64,000 bases of DNA, from the NCBI GenBank assembly GCA_038087015.1, contig JASBNA010000003.1:1302001-1366000 (forward strand), given 5' to 3'. The translations under genes and the position numbers were made by a program. Source of the DNA: Cerrena zonata (lineage: Eukaryota; Basidiomycota; Agaricomycetes; Polyporales; Cerrenaceae). The notes beneath the pieces were generated by a model. The model saw only the letters and a list, made by a program, of their open reading frames with translations. It did no database searches and was not told the DNA's origin. Shown in pieces: positions 35,331 to 47,700 of this stretch (its first letter is position 1; each line of letters starts with the position of its first letter).

Positions 35331-36434
35331 TCATAATTCTATTGACTCCTTATGCTTAAACTTCCGGTTTGCACGATCCGCGGAGCGGAAGCAGAACTGA
35401 TTACCGTGCAGCTCGAACTCTATGTGAGGCTGGTCGAAGACAGTGGTTTGGTTTGAGGTGGCTGACGAGGCTTGTCCAGAATCTTGTGTTAGTGCCGATG
35501 CTGGATCTGCAGGCGTGGTTGAGTACAGGGGAATTGCAAAGGAAAAGACGGAGTGTGGCTTCGGTATCACTAGTAATATCTCAGTTCCGGTATCAGAAAG
35601 GTGTAGAAGACAAGCGTACTCTTGAGCTGATCTTTCCTTGTGACAATCTTGAACGCGTTCTCAGTCTCGTGGATGACGATACCCGAAAGACCGACAAGAC
35701 ACGGATTTTTACTTCGGCGAACTGAAATTGGAAGTTACTTCACGATAAGACACGAACACATGTGAAGGTCGAACCTGTAATGATCGAACCATGAAAGTCC
35801 GCTTTAACTAGTTTCGCGTGCATCCCTGCGGCCGGGGGCATTGCTCTCTCGCAGTGCCGGAGATCATGTTGTAACGGGGGACGGTCTAATCCCATGAGCT
35901 CTGACATATAACCTAACCATAGTTGATGCAAGGCTATGAAAGAGTTGAACCTAGAGATGAACGCATGGTAGATATTAAATTTGCGAAAGGACGGAGGTGG
36001 GCGTACTTTGTTTCCGAACGTGCGAGTTTCCATAAACCTTTCTGTTTCGCTTCCTTTCTGCTTAGTATTCCTGCTGAAACTTTGGCCTTTTCAGTAGCCT
36101 GCCGGGCTTTCCTAGCTTCACGTTCTTTCTTGGTCCGACTTTCACGAAGTGGGTTATCTAGCAGAATCTGACGCCCTTGTACTCGGGACGTATAAACGTG
36201 GTCGCGATCGGATGCGAGTGCAGTGCTTTTTACGAAAGTTGGGGTAAAAGGTGTCGAGCTAGTGAATTTTATGCGCTGGTTCTGTTCGGAGTCAGTGTGT
36301 GGTGCAAAGCCACAAGAGGTACTGGAGTCCTCACATTGATGGGAGGTAGGGCAGTATAGATATCAGGTGCTGGGCCGGAGGACCTTGTGGCAAAGTTAGA
36401 TCAATTTATTTCGATAAAAAACGGGATCATACAT
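35331..36434 (-). CDS. POP4: RNase P/MRP subunit POP4 (Rpp29)
   Basis: Subunit of nuclear RNase P and RNase MRP; binds the catalytic RNA for tRNA 5' and rRNA processing. Joined exons give SSGPAPDIYTALPPIN, STPFTPTFVKSTALAS, QILLDNPLRESRTKKEREAR, GILSRKEAKQKGLWKLARSE, FNSFIALHQLWLGYMSELMG, then the Sm-like fold with MHAKLVKADFHGSIITV, NPCLVGLSGIVIHETENAF and IPKPHSVFSFAIPLYS. Introns are 49-54 nt and the frame is intact. The best start is unusual: AT at 36434-36433 joins G at 36383 across a GT-AG intron, giving ATG in CCACC context. Without splicing, the local ATG runs into a stop after 12 codons. Confidence 0.88.
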
Positions 36435-36480
36435 GGTGGATCGAAACGCTGGGATTAGGGAATGAATTCAAAGCTAAAAG

Positions 36481-38190
36481 TCAAAGTGGACCACCGTGTG
36501 TACCAAAAGAGATGATCAACGCTCCCGCGGTCCACGTGAAAGGGGTAGACGGGAAAATAGCCGATTCAATTCAATCTTTAGTTGCAGTCGGCAACACGAT
36601 CCTAAAGACATGCCTTTTACGAATTTGCATGTCTGCAGGATGGCCCCTAACTAAAGGTGTGTATGCCCCTTTCCAACCCCTTTGCACCCGCTCAGTCACC
36701 GCGACCTGGTTCAAGTTAGTATTACCAAAGTCTGGGTTGACGGGAAATCCTTATGGAGCAACCTGTACTACAGGCCAAATTTTCTCGACTTATGTTCGCG
36801 TATATTCTTGACGGAAATGGTTTTGTAAGTTCCATACACGTTTGATCAGTACTGCTAGGTGGCTTCTACTAGGACGCATCTCGTAGACGCGCCAAGGCTA
36901 CTACTGATTATCTCCTCGGCAGCAGACCGCGTGCATAATTGGTCTCTTCCACTTCCTGGGAGGTTTACGGTTCGCACCACATCCTTCAGTGACATCAAGA
37001 ACGTAGGCATTATAGCTTGAAATTGACTAACAATGCTCACAGGTTCGTAAACCTGATATAAAGGACTGGCCTTTTCTGCATTTTTAGCAATAAGGGCTAC
37101 ATAATGTCCAGGGCAGCAATTTTTAATAAAGCCGTTTTCCGATGGCTATGCTGGATTTGGGCTTGATCTTCCACACGACTATCATATGATGACGCAGAAG
37201 AGCCCGTGCTCCTTGATATCGTTGTTCTGTGCCGAATACATGAATTCCTGCCTCGTTATCTGCGTCGTCATCTGACTGTCAACCCGGGATCTTCAACACG
37301 TAGTATCGTATTCTTGCAGCAGCAAAATTCCTGCACCGTTGATTTGGGAAGATCTCATGAACGCTCGCGGATCATTAACCGATGCTGACCGCATTTCGTA
37401 TCTCGACATCTTCCTGGACCCGAACGTTCGGTTGGCCCACAAATACTTTACATGAGCCATGTCCTCCGAGAACTGCACCGTGCTATCGCCATTTTTACAT
37501 ACTACGAAGTGCTTATGAATGCTAGGATCGGACGCATTGAGGAGATGACCGCTACAGAATGGGAACGGAATAATACTTCTTGGCCTGAAGCTCGACACGC
37601 TTCAAAGGTTATGGGTTACTCCGGATAGCCGCAACTATACAGTTCATGGGAACAGTCTTTCGATCTCTTGATTACACCACAACAACACGTGTTGCTACCT
37701 AAGTTCGGTCTTTCTTGCCTTTTGCTCTCTCCATTTTGCTATCCTGGACGGGACTAGATTTCGGACAATCCTCATGGTTCTGTCATCGCTGGTCAGCCCA
37801 CCTAGTAAGGAACGCCGCAACATCACCCCTTGCGTCAGTACGATTCGACCGGCATCTAACGGTACTTGTGTGTGGCGGGATCTTGCATACATGCAGCAAA
37901 CAACCTATCCGATCATAGCCATCTTCAGTACTAACCGCCCTCATGCATGATTCTGACAGACTTCCGGGACCAATGAGAGAATGGAGCCGAGAATATATCA
38001 CATTTGTTATGTAAGTTCTGTCTACAATTATTTCAAAATGATAGCTAACGAGAGCAATAATCTAATGGTACACTGAGATATCGGGATGATTTGGCATATA
38101 ACAAACAAGTCGAGGAAAGCTGGGTATTATTAAGAGTACTTGGAAGAATTCCCAGTTGGTTGTGCGCCTCTGGAGATACATGACGAGCAA
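36481..38190 (+). pseudogene. unresolved coding remnants, possibly a decayed or indel-damaged gene
   Basis: Coding-looking fragments on the plus strand cannot be joined in one frame: MEQPVLQAKFSRLMFAYILD near 36750-36820, RRRAKATTDYLLGSRPRA then NWSLPLPGRFTVRTTSFSDI near 36880-36995, LHRAIAIFTYYEVLMNARIG then IEEMTATEWERNNTSWPEAR near 37470-37605, and CVWRDLAYMQQTTYPIIAIF then MREWSREYITFVM and YRDDLAYNKQVEESWVLLRV near 37860-38150. Stops and one-base shifts separate them. Given the base errors elsewhere, it may be one real gene, or two, read badly; true decay is equally possible. I recognise no family. Confidence 0.35.
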
Positions 38191-39795
38191 TAGTCGTCTA
38201 TCACGGGATCTGCGTAGAATCATAGATGGTCAGCAGCGCGGACGGTCGGAGAAACGTAGCTGAGCTCTTAACTGTATTGCTGAGGGAACTGACGGCTGGT
38301 TCGATCATAGAAGCGAAGCACACATCAGGCAAGCCCAGGAACCAGTCATTAAGCAAGGCACATACTATTGCCAACAGGTCTCGGTACAACGTGGAGGTAC
38401 GCAATTGCTAGGATGGGTAGTGCTGAATTTGCAGAAACGATCTTCGCATTGGACCTAGACGCGGTTCGGTCAGATTAAACTAGGATCTGGAACGTCTACA
38501 ATACGGACCACGACGTCAGGCTAAGGTAGAACGTCAGTGGGTAGTTTGAAAACGATAAGAATATGGAGCTAACCAAGTCAATATAATGACCGCATCGTTT
38601 GTAGTGGTTTCGAACACTGCATGGGTCATAAGCGTACATTATGGAGGAACGCCACCATTGACGAGCTCACCGACGCCAGTGACACATGACAAGTTAGAGG
38701 AAGAGGATTCGAGGAAGAGGGGAGTAAAAGACGACAAAGCTAAGTCTTACCGTCAAGCAACTTGGATGGGCCATTTTATAGGAAAAACATAGCCTCAGAA
38801 TCTTTCCGAATCTCTTTCTTTCTTTTCCTATTTCTGAAGCGGATTCTCCATGATGATAAACACTGATTAAGACTCGGTCCGTTTTTCGTGAGTAAGATCC
38901 ACTTAAAGCTATCCTGGATATCAAGATGGTCGTCGGAGTCCATTGCCTAGCACGAGGAAGTACGAATGGTTGACGATGCATTACTATAATGATCGGACGT
39001 TGTAATCCTTTCGCTTGGATCATTTTTACCATTTCCATTATCCTCCGCACGCTTCGACATTCTAAAGCTAAAATGTTAATTTCTGTCATGACGAAAACTG
39101 CTCTACATCATAGACAAAATTACTGATTATATACTCATAATCATTTACTCGGTGAGATAGGCATCCTTAAACATACCTGCGCGGGTTGCAATATACTTCC
39201 ATTGTTCTCACTTGTTCATCCCACTAGGTCGAAGGGCATGATGGTCGCTCGGATCTTTACCCGTTGCGTGTGGCCTCGTATACCCTTCATATCGGGTGCA
39301 CATGAACAATTCTAGCGTCAGAGATAAAGGCCTGCAGCCATTATAAAACCAAACAGTGACAGTCAGCGTGTCCAATGGCAGCTAAGGGCCCGCAATTTGC
39401 CTGAAATACACCACTGAGAATGGGTTGTCACTCTTGGAGAAGATGGGATTACGATCCTATCGATGCAACGTTGCTGGCAACACTACACATAGAAGATCGA
39501 GGAAAACGCCGCCACCAAATCTGGCTATGCGTTTACGCCTGTTTACATACACGCAGTTAAGGGACCGTAATCAATATTTTACTTCGGTTGAGACCAGGAA
39601 AGAGCATCATAGGACTCAGACAATAAAGATGGCATGCTCGAGTCTCGGAGAAAACGCCTAGCGTCAGCACACGTGGGAACTATGATATTAACATGCAGCA
39701 AGAGATTGCATGTCCTGGGCCCGCAAGACACAAACTCTATCGCATCTGGATCTCGCACCAGATGGTTAGTACTGCCGGTGCCAGCCGAAACGGCC
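38191..39795. other. long intergenic stretch
   Basis: Short frames occur on both strands but none shows family-like sequence or a consistent exon pattern. No RNA gene or repeat was recognised. It includes the 3' flank of the eIF2B alpha gene. Confidence 0.4.
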
Positions 39796-41373
39796 TTATC
39801 CAGCAAACATAGCAACCAAGTACTGGCTGATAGCTTCGGGGGTCAGTATGCCGACGTCCGAAAATACCAAAGATATCAAGTCAGGCCTGAAGAAATGGGT
39901 CAACGTCAACGGAAGTTACACAACAAGGTTTACGGCTCTCTACCTTGTGTAATCCACATCTGGGTTCTTTGCTAGTTGCTCTGAGCTCATTGCCCTTTGC
40001 TTGAGAGAAGAACTCGATATAGACGGAGTGCCGTTGACTTCGTCCTTCGTAAGCTGTGGAAAAACTCCGGCTCCTGTAGGTTGCGTCACGGAAGATCGGG
40101 GCGGCAGCGATGGGAACGATAGAATGCTTGGGTTGTGTGTAGGCAGGTCGTACTGAGATAGCGGAAATAGTCTATGGAACTTATAGCTACCGATGGAGGA
40201 TAATCAGATGATTGTTAAGATGAACGAGAAGGCAAAAGTACCTCTCTGCGAGCGCGTAGAACGGCTTGTGTGCAGCTTTTGCGATGATAGCCATCTGATT
40301 ACTTCCCACTGCATTGATTAGCCCGCCACTCTCTACCACCGCCTCTGAGCCTACGAGAACAAAGTCTACTTTGTCCATTACATAGGCGACGGCGGAATCA
40401 AGAACGACAGTACAAGGAATTCCAACGGCAGTCAAGGCTTCGTATGTCTTAACGCTTCGGGAAGACCGTGTTCCTGTGAGCAATCATTTCATCAGGAGAT
40501 GATGTGATGTAATCATACCCAAGTCCGCGGGGTCGTGCTTCAGTCACGTATACCGATATCCGCTTTGTTTTGTGTGCATGGAGAAGTGCTTTTATCACGA
40601 CACGAGAACATGAATGGGTAAGAATCTGTTCACATGAGTTATTCATTTCCAAGAGGACGTTTCATGGAAGAACATACCACCGAATCATCCTTGATGAAGT
40701 CAAGCATAAGTTCCGCTATCTTGTTCCTGTAAGAGATGGCCTCTCGGGCGTATTTTTGACCTTGTTTGATCAGTTCCGTCTTCAAGCCTGCAAAACTCTA
40801 CGTCATAGAGAAGTGAGATCTGACACCAGATGTTGATGATGAACGCGAATGAACTTACATCGGACTCGTGAGGGAAGAGGGTGACGAATGCGATAAATAG
40901 TTCACATCCAGCATTCAAGCTGATAGAATTGGTAGTATGTTTTTTGAGTTCTTCAGCCCCGTCGTTGAGCTCCTTTACAAGTTCGAACATGGTTCCCGCT
41001 TGAAATAGTATGAGCGGTTGGAAAGCTGAACACTCACTATTAGAGCTCACACACCATTCGACTCGACCATCAATTCAGAAAGCGATAAGATCGCTGCAAG
41101 AGGAGGTGACATCTTCACAAGATGATAAATATACATTTCGCTATGTTAGAACATGCAGATGACATCTTACTTCCTCATCTTGTAGGATCTTTCGGTATGT
41201 TTGGTAGATGTCAAACTTGGAATTCATTTCTGGGTTCATCTATGCAAGTAGTATGAGATAGTGAGTATATAAGGATGCTGTCTACGTACGAGGAGAATAG
41301 TGGTAGAGATTGCAAGTGGTGGTAGATCCTTAGAAGTACTCAGCTTTTGTGTTTTCAAGTCCTTGCTTGCCAT
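39796..41373 (-). CDS. GCN3: translation initiation factor eIF2B subunit alpha
   Basis: Regulatory subunit of the eIF2 guanine-nucleotide exchange factor, sensing phosphorylated eIF2. Start at 41373 ([20 protein letters not shown]). Exons then read [140 protein letters not shown] and [15 protein letters not shown] before a stop at 39796. An intron at about 39892-39944 falls within the DYTRPD codons. A longer low-complexity loop (about 45 residues, around 40000-40140) interrupts the domain before the C-terminal helices. About nine exons, frame intact. Confidence 0.9.
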
Positions 41374-41420
41374 GACTCGATCAAGTATCCCGAAATGGAA
41401 GGTGGCGCCTTACACGAATG

Positions 41421-41456
41421 GTCACAGAAGCTGTGACTAGCGCGATCATGTCACAG
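41421..41456. promoter_or_regulatory. perfect hyphenated palindrome GTCACAG-AAG-CTGTGAC
   Basis: Inverted 7-bp arms at 41421-41437, with another TGTCACAG just beyond (41449-41456), lie 48-83 bp upstream of the eIF2B alpha start codon. The same GTCACA/TGTGAC core appears in other promoters of the window. Confidence 0.4.
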
Positions 41457-41478
41457 TAAGTTCGCGTAACGGGTAGTT

Positions 41479-41991
41479 ATGTTCTCAACTCGAACTACTA
41501 CGCGCTGTCATTTCTCCATAAGTATAGGGACGTCTCCGCGGTGCCAGGTTAGAATGTTGAACGGACTTCGTCTCCGATATTGTGGCGTAGCGGCGTTGGA
41601 AGCCTTCGCCTTGACGACGTTCTCTTATATCGTTTCAGCTCGAGCGCGAGAACGCGGACTAAGCTCCGACCTGGGTACTTTGCATCATGCCGTCATCTTT
41701 GCAGGTCGTGAGCCAAAATCAAAATCGTGGAGTTTTTCAACGCCTCCACGGATCCGGAAGAGCCCAGACGACTTCTTGACTGAGTGTTCTTGCATCCTTC
41801 AATACATTCTTGTTGTATTTCAATCCGGTCTATCATCTTTTGCTGGTCCCGTCCTGGTCTCGTCTTTTGAAGTATTTCACCATTGTAAATGTGGGCAAAT
41901 CGGTGTCATATGGTCAGCACCAATAGATCCCGCTTTATGGTCGAGGCACCATCCGAGGATGGCTGGTCCAAAGACATTACGAGATTCATGA
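41479..41991 (+). CDS. hypothetical ORF of 170 codons
   Basis: Open frame starting MFSTRTTTRCHFSISIG and ending MAGPKTLRDS, 105 bp from the divergent eIF2B alpha start. Cys, Ser and Arg rich; no signal peptide, clear membrane segment or known motif. A frame this long can arise by chance in 64 kb of moderate-GC DNA, and no splice pattern supports it. Retained only as a candidate. Confidence 0.2.
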   Translation: MFSTRTTTRCHFSISIGTSPRCQVRMLNGLRLRYCGVAALEAFALTTFSYIVSARARERGLSSDLGTLHHAVIFAGREPKSKSWSFSTPPRIRKSPDDFLTECSCILQYILVVFQSGLSSFAGPVLVSSFEVFHHCKCGQIGVIWSAPIDPALWSRHHPRMAGPKTLRDS

Positions 41992-42936
41992 ACCTATTTA
42001 CGGCAGAATGTGGTTCACTGTCCAGCGCAGTACGGTAGCTTACGGTAGTCATGTTTCACCGAGATGACGGATCGGTTGCCAAGGTGGGCAAAAACCTTTC
42101 TCTAACCTTGTGTCCCGCCGTACAATGGATGAGGTCATCTTGTGTTGGCAGATTGATATACATGTGAGTGCCGCCCGGAGTGTCCTGACCTGAATGATCC
42201 CGACCCCTTGTTTTTCTTGTTTTCTGAGTTCTCATGCAAAACTTCCGAGCCCGCTGTCTGACCCTGTTAGCACGTCTGAGCTGTCCGAGCAAGGTAGAGA
42301 GGTAGACACCCACTCTCAGGGGCCGTGGCGGCAATACGGTGGGACTCGGATGCCGTACATTAAAGAACGCTCCGGGGGATGGGAAATAAGCTGGAGGCGG
42401 CTTCCATAAGTTCTATTTGGGAGATTTATGAGATCAAATTACTGCATATGGTAGCTTCTGCTATAAGCGCTGCTGAATTTGTGCTGAATCTCGATGAAGT
42501 TATGTGGTAAATTCGTACGCGAGCTTTGGCATCGAAACACGTTTAGTGTTTGCGCCGCGTCCAAACCCTATGAAGCCGACACTCCGTTGTTATCGCCAAC
42601 CCAAATATAGTGTTGTTTAGGCGCAACGCCCGCCCCTTCAAATATCGGGGAAATAATGGTTTTCATCCCCTTCTCTCCTCGTCCAGTCTCGACATCGTCT
42701 CGCATCCCTTCTTCCTCTTTCTAGGTCCTAAAAACGTGTTTCTTGTGTGGCTGATACACATTTTTTACTGCCACAACAGGTCAGGCTCTCCGCTTGATGT
42801 GATTTCTTCGATGACTTATAGTACGCCCCGTCCACACAGCACGTTACGTTCCTTATTCTCTACTTGCCCTCCTTTCAATTCATATTCGTCTACAACGTCG
42901 CCATTCTCCTAATATCATCAAGCATTGTGTCAAGCC

Positions 42937-43554
42937 ATGTCCACTGCACCACCACAAATTGTCTTCAGTAACGAGGTCGCTTCTATGGATGAATGGGCGA
43001 AGCGAACCGGGATTCCGCTCACGACCGCCGAAGCCTTAGGCACAAACTATGCACGCGCTCGCAAATGGCTGCAATACATTCGCTCGCAGCTCGTTGAAAA
43101 CCAGGGATGGAGTGATGTTACACCCATTGGTCCCCGCCTTCTCTTCGACATTGAATGTCCTTCACCATACCGTTCCACCAATGGTCTGCCGCGCAGTCCA
43201 AATATGCGTCTGCAGATCCCCGCCAATGCATCTTCCTTCTTTTCACGTGAGCGACGTGTTCAGTGGGAGATGGTCTTTCATAGCGCGCTGTTCCCTGCCA
43301 TGCGACATAATGTCCCTGCCGTTGGCGACCTCCTCCACCTCCTCCAATGCTTGCTTACGGGGATGCTTGTGCTTGTGAAGGAAGAGCAGGTTCCGGGAGA
43401 GGGTGTTTACAGGACGATTCGTGCTTTGCCCCCAGCGGATTGGGTAGGAGCACACGAGTCCCAGTTGACCGAGATCTTCGGCTCTACACACTACAAGCAA
43501 CTGTTCCGTGCTGCTAGCGACACAAGGGTCGCTTTCAAGTTGGAACGTCATTGA
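42937..43554 (+). CDS. uncharacterised protein, intronless
   Basis: An uninterrupted frame of 205 codons starts at the ATG of 42937 (MSTAPPQIVFSNEVASMDEW), preferred over the in-frame ATG at 42925 because CCATGTCC is the better context. The protein is moderately charged, with an N-terminal EWAKRTGIPLTTAEALGTNY and a likely helical middle (WEMVFHSALFPAMRHNVPAV, LLHLLQCLLTGMLVLVKEEQ). No motif is recognised. Upstream (42640-42930) the DNA is strongly pyrimidine-rich, as in well-expressed fungal promoters, and codon choice looks biased to C-ending codons. Lack of introns is unusual in this window. Confidence 0.6.
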   Translation: MSTAPPQIVFSNEVASMDEWAKRTGIPLTTAEALGTNYARARKWLQYIRSQLVENQGWSDVTPIGPRLLFDIECPSPYRSTNGLPRSPNMRLQIPANASSFFSRERRVQWEMVFHSALFPAMRHNVPAVGDLLHLLQCLLTGMLVLVKEEQVPGEGVYRTIRALPPADWVGAHESQLTEIFGSTHYKQLFRAASDTRVAFKLERH

Positions 43555-44743
43555 CACGATGTCAGAAGCATACAAGTTTCTGTTCAAAAATCCCGAACCC
43601 TTGTCGACCTTCTTGCGCGCCGAGCATGCCGACACGTTTATGATCGACTGGTTCGCCTTCCACGATCGATGATCCAAACAAACAAACCTCCCATATCCTA
43701 TCACCCTCGCGGACAGTGCTGCCCCTGCTTTTATTGCTAATAACCCCTAATGATTGTTGTTCTGCGTTCGTCGCTTGTCATTGCTCTCCCAACCACAGAA
43801 CCTTAAAGCCTCTATTTAATACGTCATAGTCTAGATCATCAGCTTCATTATTCATGTATTTATCTTCGCACCTCCTCTTTGCTTTCCTTTTCTCGCGATT
43901 CGCATATGGTCGAACTCTTCGTTTTCTTGTGCTTTCTGTACCAAAGCTTTCGTCGTTGCTCTACGTGCTAACGTAGCTCTTAATATGTTAGTTAGATTCT
44001 CTTCCCCACCTAGTACAGTACCTTCATGTGTATGCCTGTAGTATCAATCTCAGTATGCGGCGTTACCTCTCTCAATTGCACGTCTGGAACAAGTTGCGTC
44101 ATGCGGTTATCTCAAAAGTTCTTCGATCTGGATCTTGATTCTTGTTATGAAGGGTAGATGCCTCAATGGAAAGGTGCGTTGTGAGTGCTGCAAACTAAAT
44201 GATAGTTCTTCCGCGAAGATCGACCTTTTGCGATCGTGTTTGAGATGATAAGGGTGGATCTTGAATCCGCCGCGCGCTCGACTGAAGACATTGTCAGCTA
44301 GCTCGATGAACTACAAAGAAGTCTAGGCCAAGCCTCATTCGATGAGTAGTCTTCCATATCTACGCGAAAGCTGATCCAGTCTGGGCAGCTTCGGGTCCAA
44401 ATATGGGCGACAACGCTGTCTAATTCAACGATTAGAAGGGCGCCATGTCATGCGTTCCGTCACCCTTGAGGATCAGAGAATGAGGCCTTGAGGATTGAGC
44501 GATGCTGTCCGTGATTCAGGGATGGTGGTGGACGCTAACGTTTAAACCTTGTACCCAGAACTGTAGTAGTGCCTCATGGCAAGGCCGTAATATTGAGACG
44601 CGCCATCTCCATTGACGCGATCGAGATCACGTGCTGTCACAGTCACACCCTGCGACAACGTTTCTGGTCTGCAGTGTTGGGTTCGGTCCTCATCCTCCTA
44701 CTTTCTAACATCTACCCGCTTTCATATATACATACCTAGGGAT
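43555..44743. promoter_or_regulatory. intergenic; promoter of the XMAP215-family gene at its right end
   Basis: 3' flank of the intronless gene, then the promoter of the microtubule polymerase gene. At 44594-44647 are GACGCGCC, GACGCGAT, an E-box CACGTG (44628-44633) and GTCACAGTCACA (44636-44647), about 100 bp before the start codon. The first two are MCB-like. No RNA gene was recognised in the rest. Confidence 0.4.
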
Positions 44744-47700
44744 ATGGACGGTCCTCCGCCACAGGAGGAGGACTTTACCTCGATCCCAGTTGCTGACCGT
44801 CTAGTGCACAAAAACTGGAAAGCACGGGTTAGCGCGTACGAATCTCTAATCAAGTCCTTCCAGGCGTCGGCCTCGGATTCCGACCCTGTGTTCAAGCCGT
44901 ACATTAACAATCCAGATCTACTAAAGAAGATCGCGACAGACTCCAACGCGGTCGCACAAGAGAAGGGCGTAGAATGCCTTGTTGCTTTTCGTGAAGTTCT
45001 CCGGAGAGAATGCTGCTCGGACGAGAGAAGTGGTCGTGCCGGCACTTGTGGATAAGTGCTTCGGCTCGACCAGGGCTGGCACGAAGAACCAATCTATTGA
45101 GCTTGCCCTTCAATACGTGGAAGTGGAGAATAGTGGCACGGGAGTTGTTGTATGTATATCAGTCCTCGATCAAGGGTCTATATTCATTCAGCAGTACAGG
45201 AGGGTATCCTGCCCGGCTTAAGTGCTAAGCAACCCAAAACAGTAGCAGGATGCGTTGCTGCGCTGAAAGAGATTATTCGGTAAGCCATGACGTTTATTGA
45301 TCATATTGAATTCGGCCATATCAATTTCATTATCACAGATTATTTGGCATTCAAGCTACGCCACCGACACCCGTTCTCAAAGTTCTACCCAAGATTTTCG
45401 CTCATACCGATAAGACAGGTTCGCGCTGAAGGTACCCAACTGGTACATTCGTTGTATCAGTACATGGGAGCAGGCATAGAAAGCTTCCTTTCGGATCTCA
45501 AGCCAGTTCAAGTCAAGGAATTGAAGGAGGCGTTTGAGAGCATGGAGAAGGAAGGTAAAGGAAGGGGATCACTTAAGCCAGAACGGTTAACACGTGCAGC
45601 AACAAGAGAAGCAGAGGAAAGGGAAGCTGCTGGGGGTGGTGACGATGCCGAGGCACCACCAGAAGAAGGCTAGTAATTTCGTTCATCTTCTAATTTGCAA
45701 TCTTACAGTATTATCAGACGCCGCGCCTCTTGATCCTCGAATGTTTGCGGAGGAAGCCAATATTGTGCCCAAACTGCCTTCGAATATGCAAGCCGGGCTG
45801 GGATCTTCTAAGTGGAAGGAGCGAAAAGAAGTTCTCGATGAGCTACAGGCTTTGCTTAACAATACTCCTAGGATACAAGAAGCATCTGAGCTTGGTGACT
45901 TGGCGAAATCTTTGGCTACTTGCATACACAAGGATGCGAATATCAACTGTGTTATGATAGCTGCCAACTGCCTTGAAGGACTTGCCAAAGGTCTCATGGG
46001 TTCTTTTGCTCGCTATAGAGAAAGTGTCGTTCCCCCCATGCTTGAACGATTGAAGGAGCGTAAAGCCAATGTGACAGATGCAATCGGAGCTGCTTTGGAT
46101 GCTGTGTTTACCACGACGACTCTATCTGATATCATCCCTGATATACTGCCAGCGTTCAACTCAAAGAATCCTCAGGCTAAGGAGGGTGCTCTCAAGTTCC
46201 TTACACGATGTCTCTCCAATTCCACAACACCTATACCCCCTCCTTTGATTAAACCAGTCTCTGAAGCTCTTGCATCTCTGCTTGAGGATTCTTTCGAAGG
46301 TGCTCGTAACGAAGCGGCGACATCTCTTGGTACTCTTATGAAGATGGTGGGCGAGCGACCGTTGAATCCCATCATGGACGGTCTCGCGGATGTTCGCAAA
46401 GCTAAAGTGAAAGAAGCGCACGAGAAGGCAACCGTGAAGGCCAAAGCTGGTAGTGGTGGCCCACCGAAAGCACCACCAAAGGCTGCTGCCCCTCCAGCCA
46501 AGGCACCACCAAAGAAAGCCCCAGCTTCTAAGAAAGTAGCGGAGCCTCCAAAGGCAGTCTCTCCGCCTCCTGAAGACGTTGCACCTGTGAAGAAACCTCC
46601 GGCAAGACTTACAGTATGTGATTATATGTATAAATAGGAGGTTGTCGTAGAATTAACTTTCCTCTCATGGATTTTAGGCTAAGAAGACTCCTGCAGCTGG
46701 TGGCGAAGGTGGTAGTGCCCCAGCACCTAAAAAACCTGTTCCTGCTGCGGCTGCAGCTGCAGCCGCCAAACCAGCCAAGGGTGGAGCAGCTCCCCCACCG
46801 GGAACGCTCGATACCTTCAAATTCAAGCATACATCCGAAGATGCAGATGCCTTAGCCGCAGACATGATTCCAGCGAATTTTGCTGCTGGTTTGGGAGATT
46901 CGAATTGGAAGACGAGATTAGCTACGCTAGAAGAAATGACGACATGGACTGAGGACAATGTATCTGATCTCGACTCGGAGGTCTTCGTACGGTTCCTGGG
47001 TAAGAAAGGTTGGAACGAGAAGAACTTCCAGGTATGTAGAATTCCATCGTACGATGGTGTAAATTTTTTGTGCTAATCTAGCTTCAGGTCTCGAGTAAAC
47101 TATATGGTATTCTCAACATTCTAGCTGAGAGCTGTCCGTCTTTTGGGCGTTCTTCTGTCGCACTCGCTATTCCTCATTTGAGCGAAAAACTGGGAGACAT
47201 GAAGTTGAAGAAACCCGCTGGTGAGACGCTCATTTTATTCGCCGAGAAGACGTCACTTCAGTTTGTTTTGGGACATGGTAAGCTGATTTGTTATACAGCA
47301 CCATGATGCATATTAAATTGTGTCGTTTAGCGTATGAACCAATTTCAAAACAGAAAGCGCCCAAGGTTCTTGCTGATTCCCTAACGTGGATCGAGCAAGT
47401 CCTGGTCGAGTTTGGCATTGCAGGATTGTCCTTGCGAAGTTTGATCGATTTCCTCAAAGCAGCCCTAGGAAATTCGAATGCAGCAGTTCGTACCAATGCT
47501 ACCAAAACTCTCGTTACAATGAAGCTTTTCGCCGGACCAGGTAATCATTTCCTGTCTCCATTCTCAATCATATTCTAATACCCAATTCTCATGTGTCAGG
47601 TATCAAGGATTTACTCGGAGATCTCAACCCGCAGCTCTTGAATACCATTATAAGCGAATTCGATAAAGCAGACGGCAAACCAGCTCCTGAACCTACGAGA

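Noticed and set aside
36150..36434. Apparent frame breaks in the N-terminal half of POP4
   Set aside because: Introns of 49 and 53 nt, plus a 54-nt one further downstream, join all parts in frame, giving a full-length family-like protein.
38586..38792. Short frames on both strands between 38.2 and 39.8 kb
   Set aside because: Lengths below 135 codons, no homology-like motifs and no consistent exon structure; taken as chance frames.
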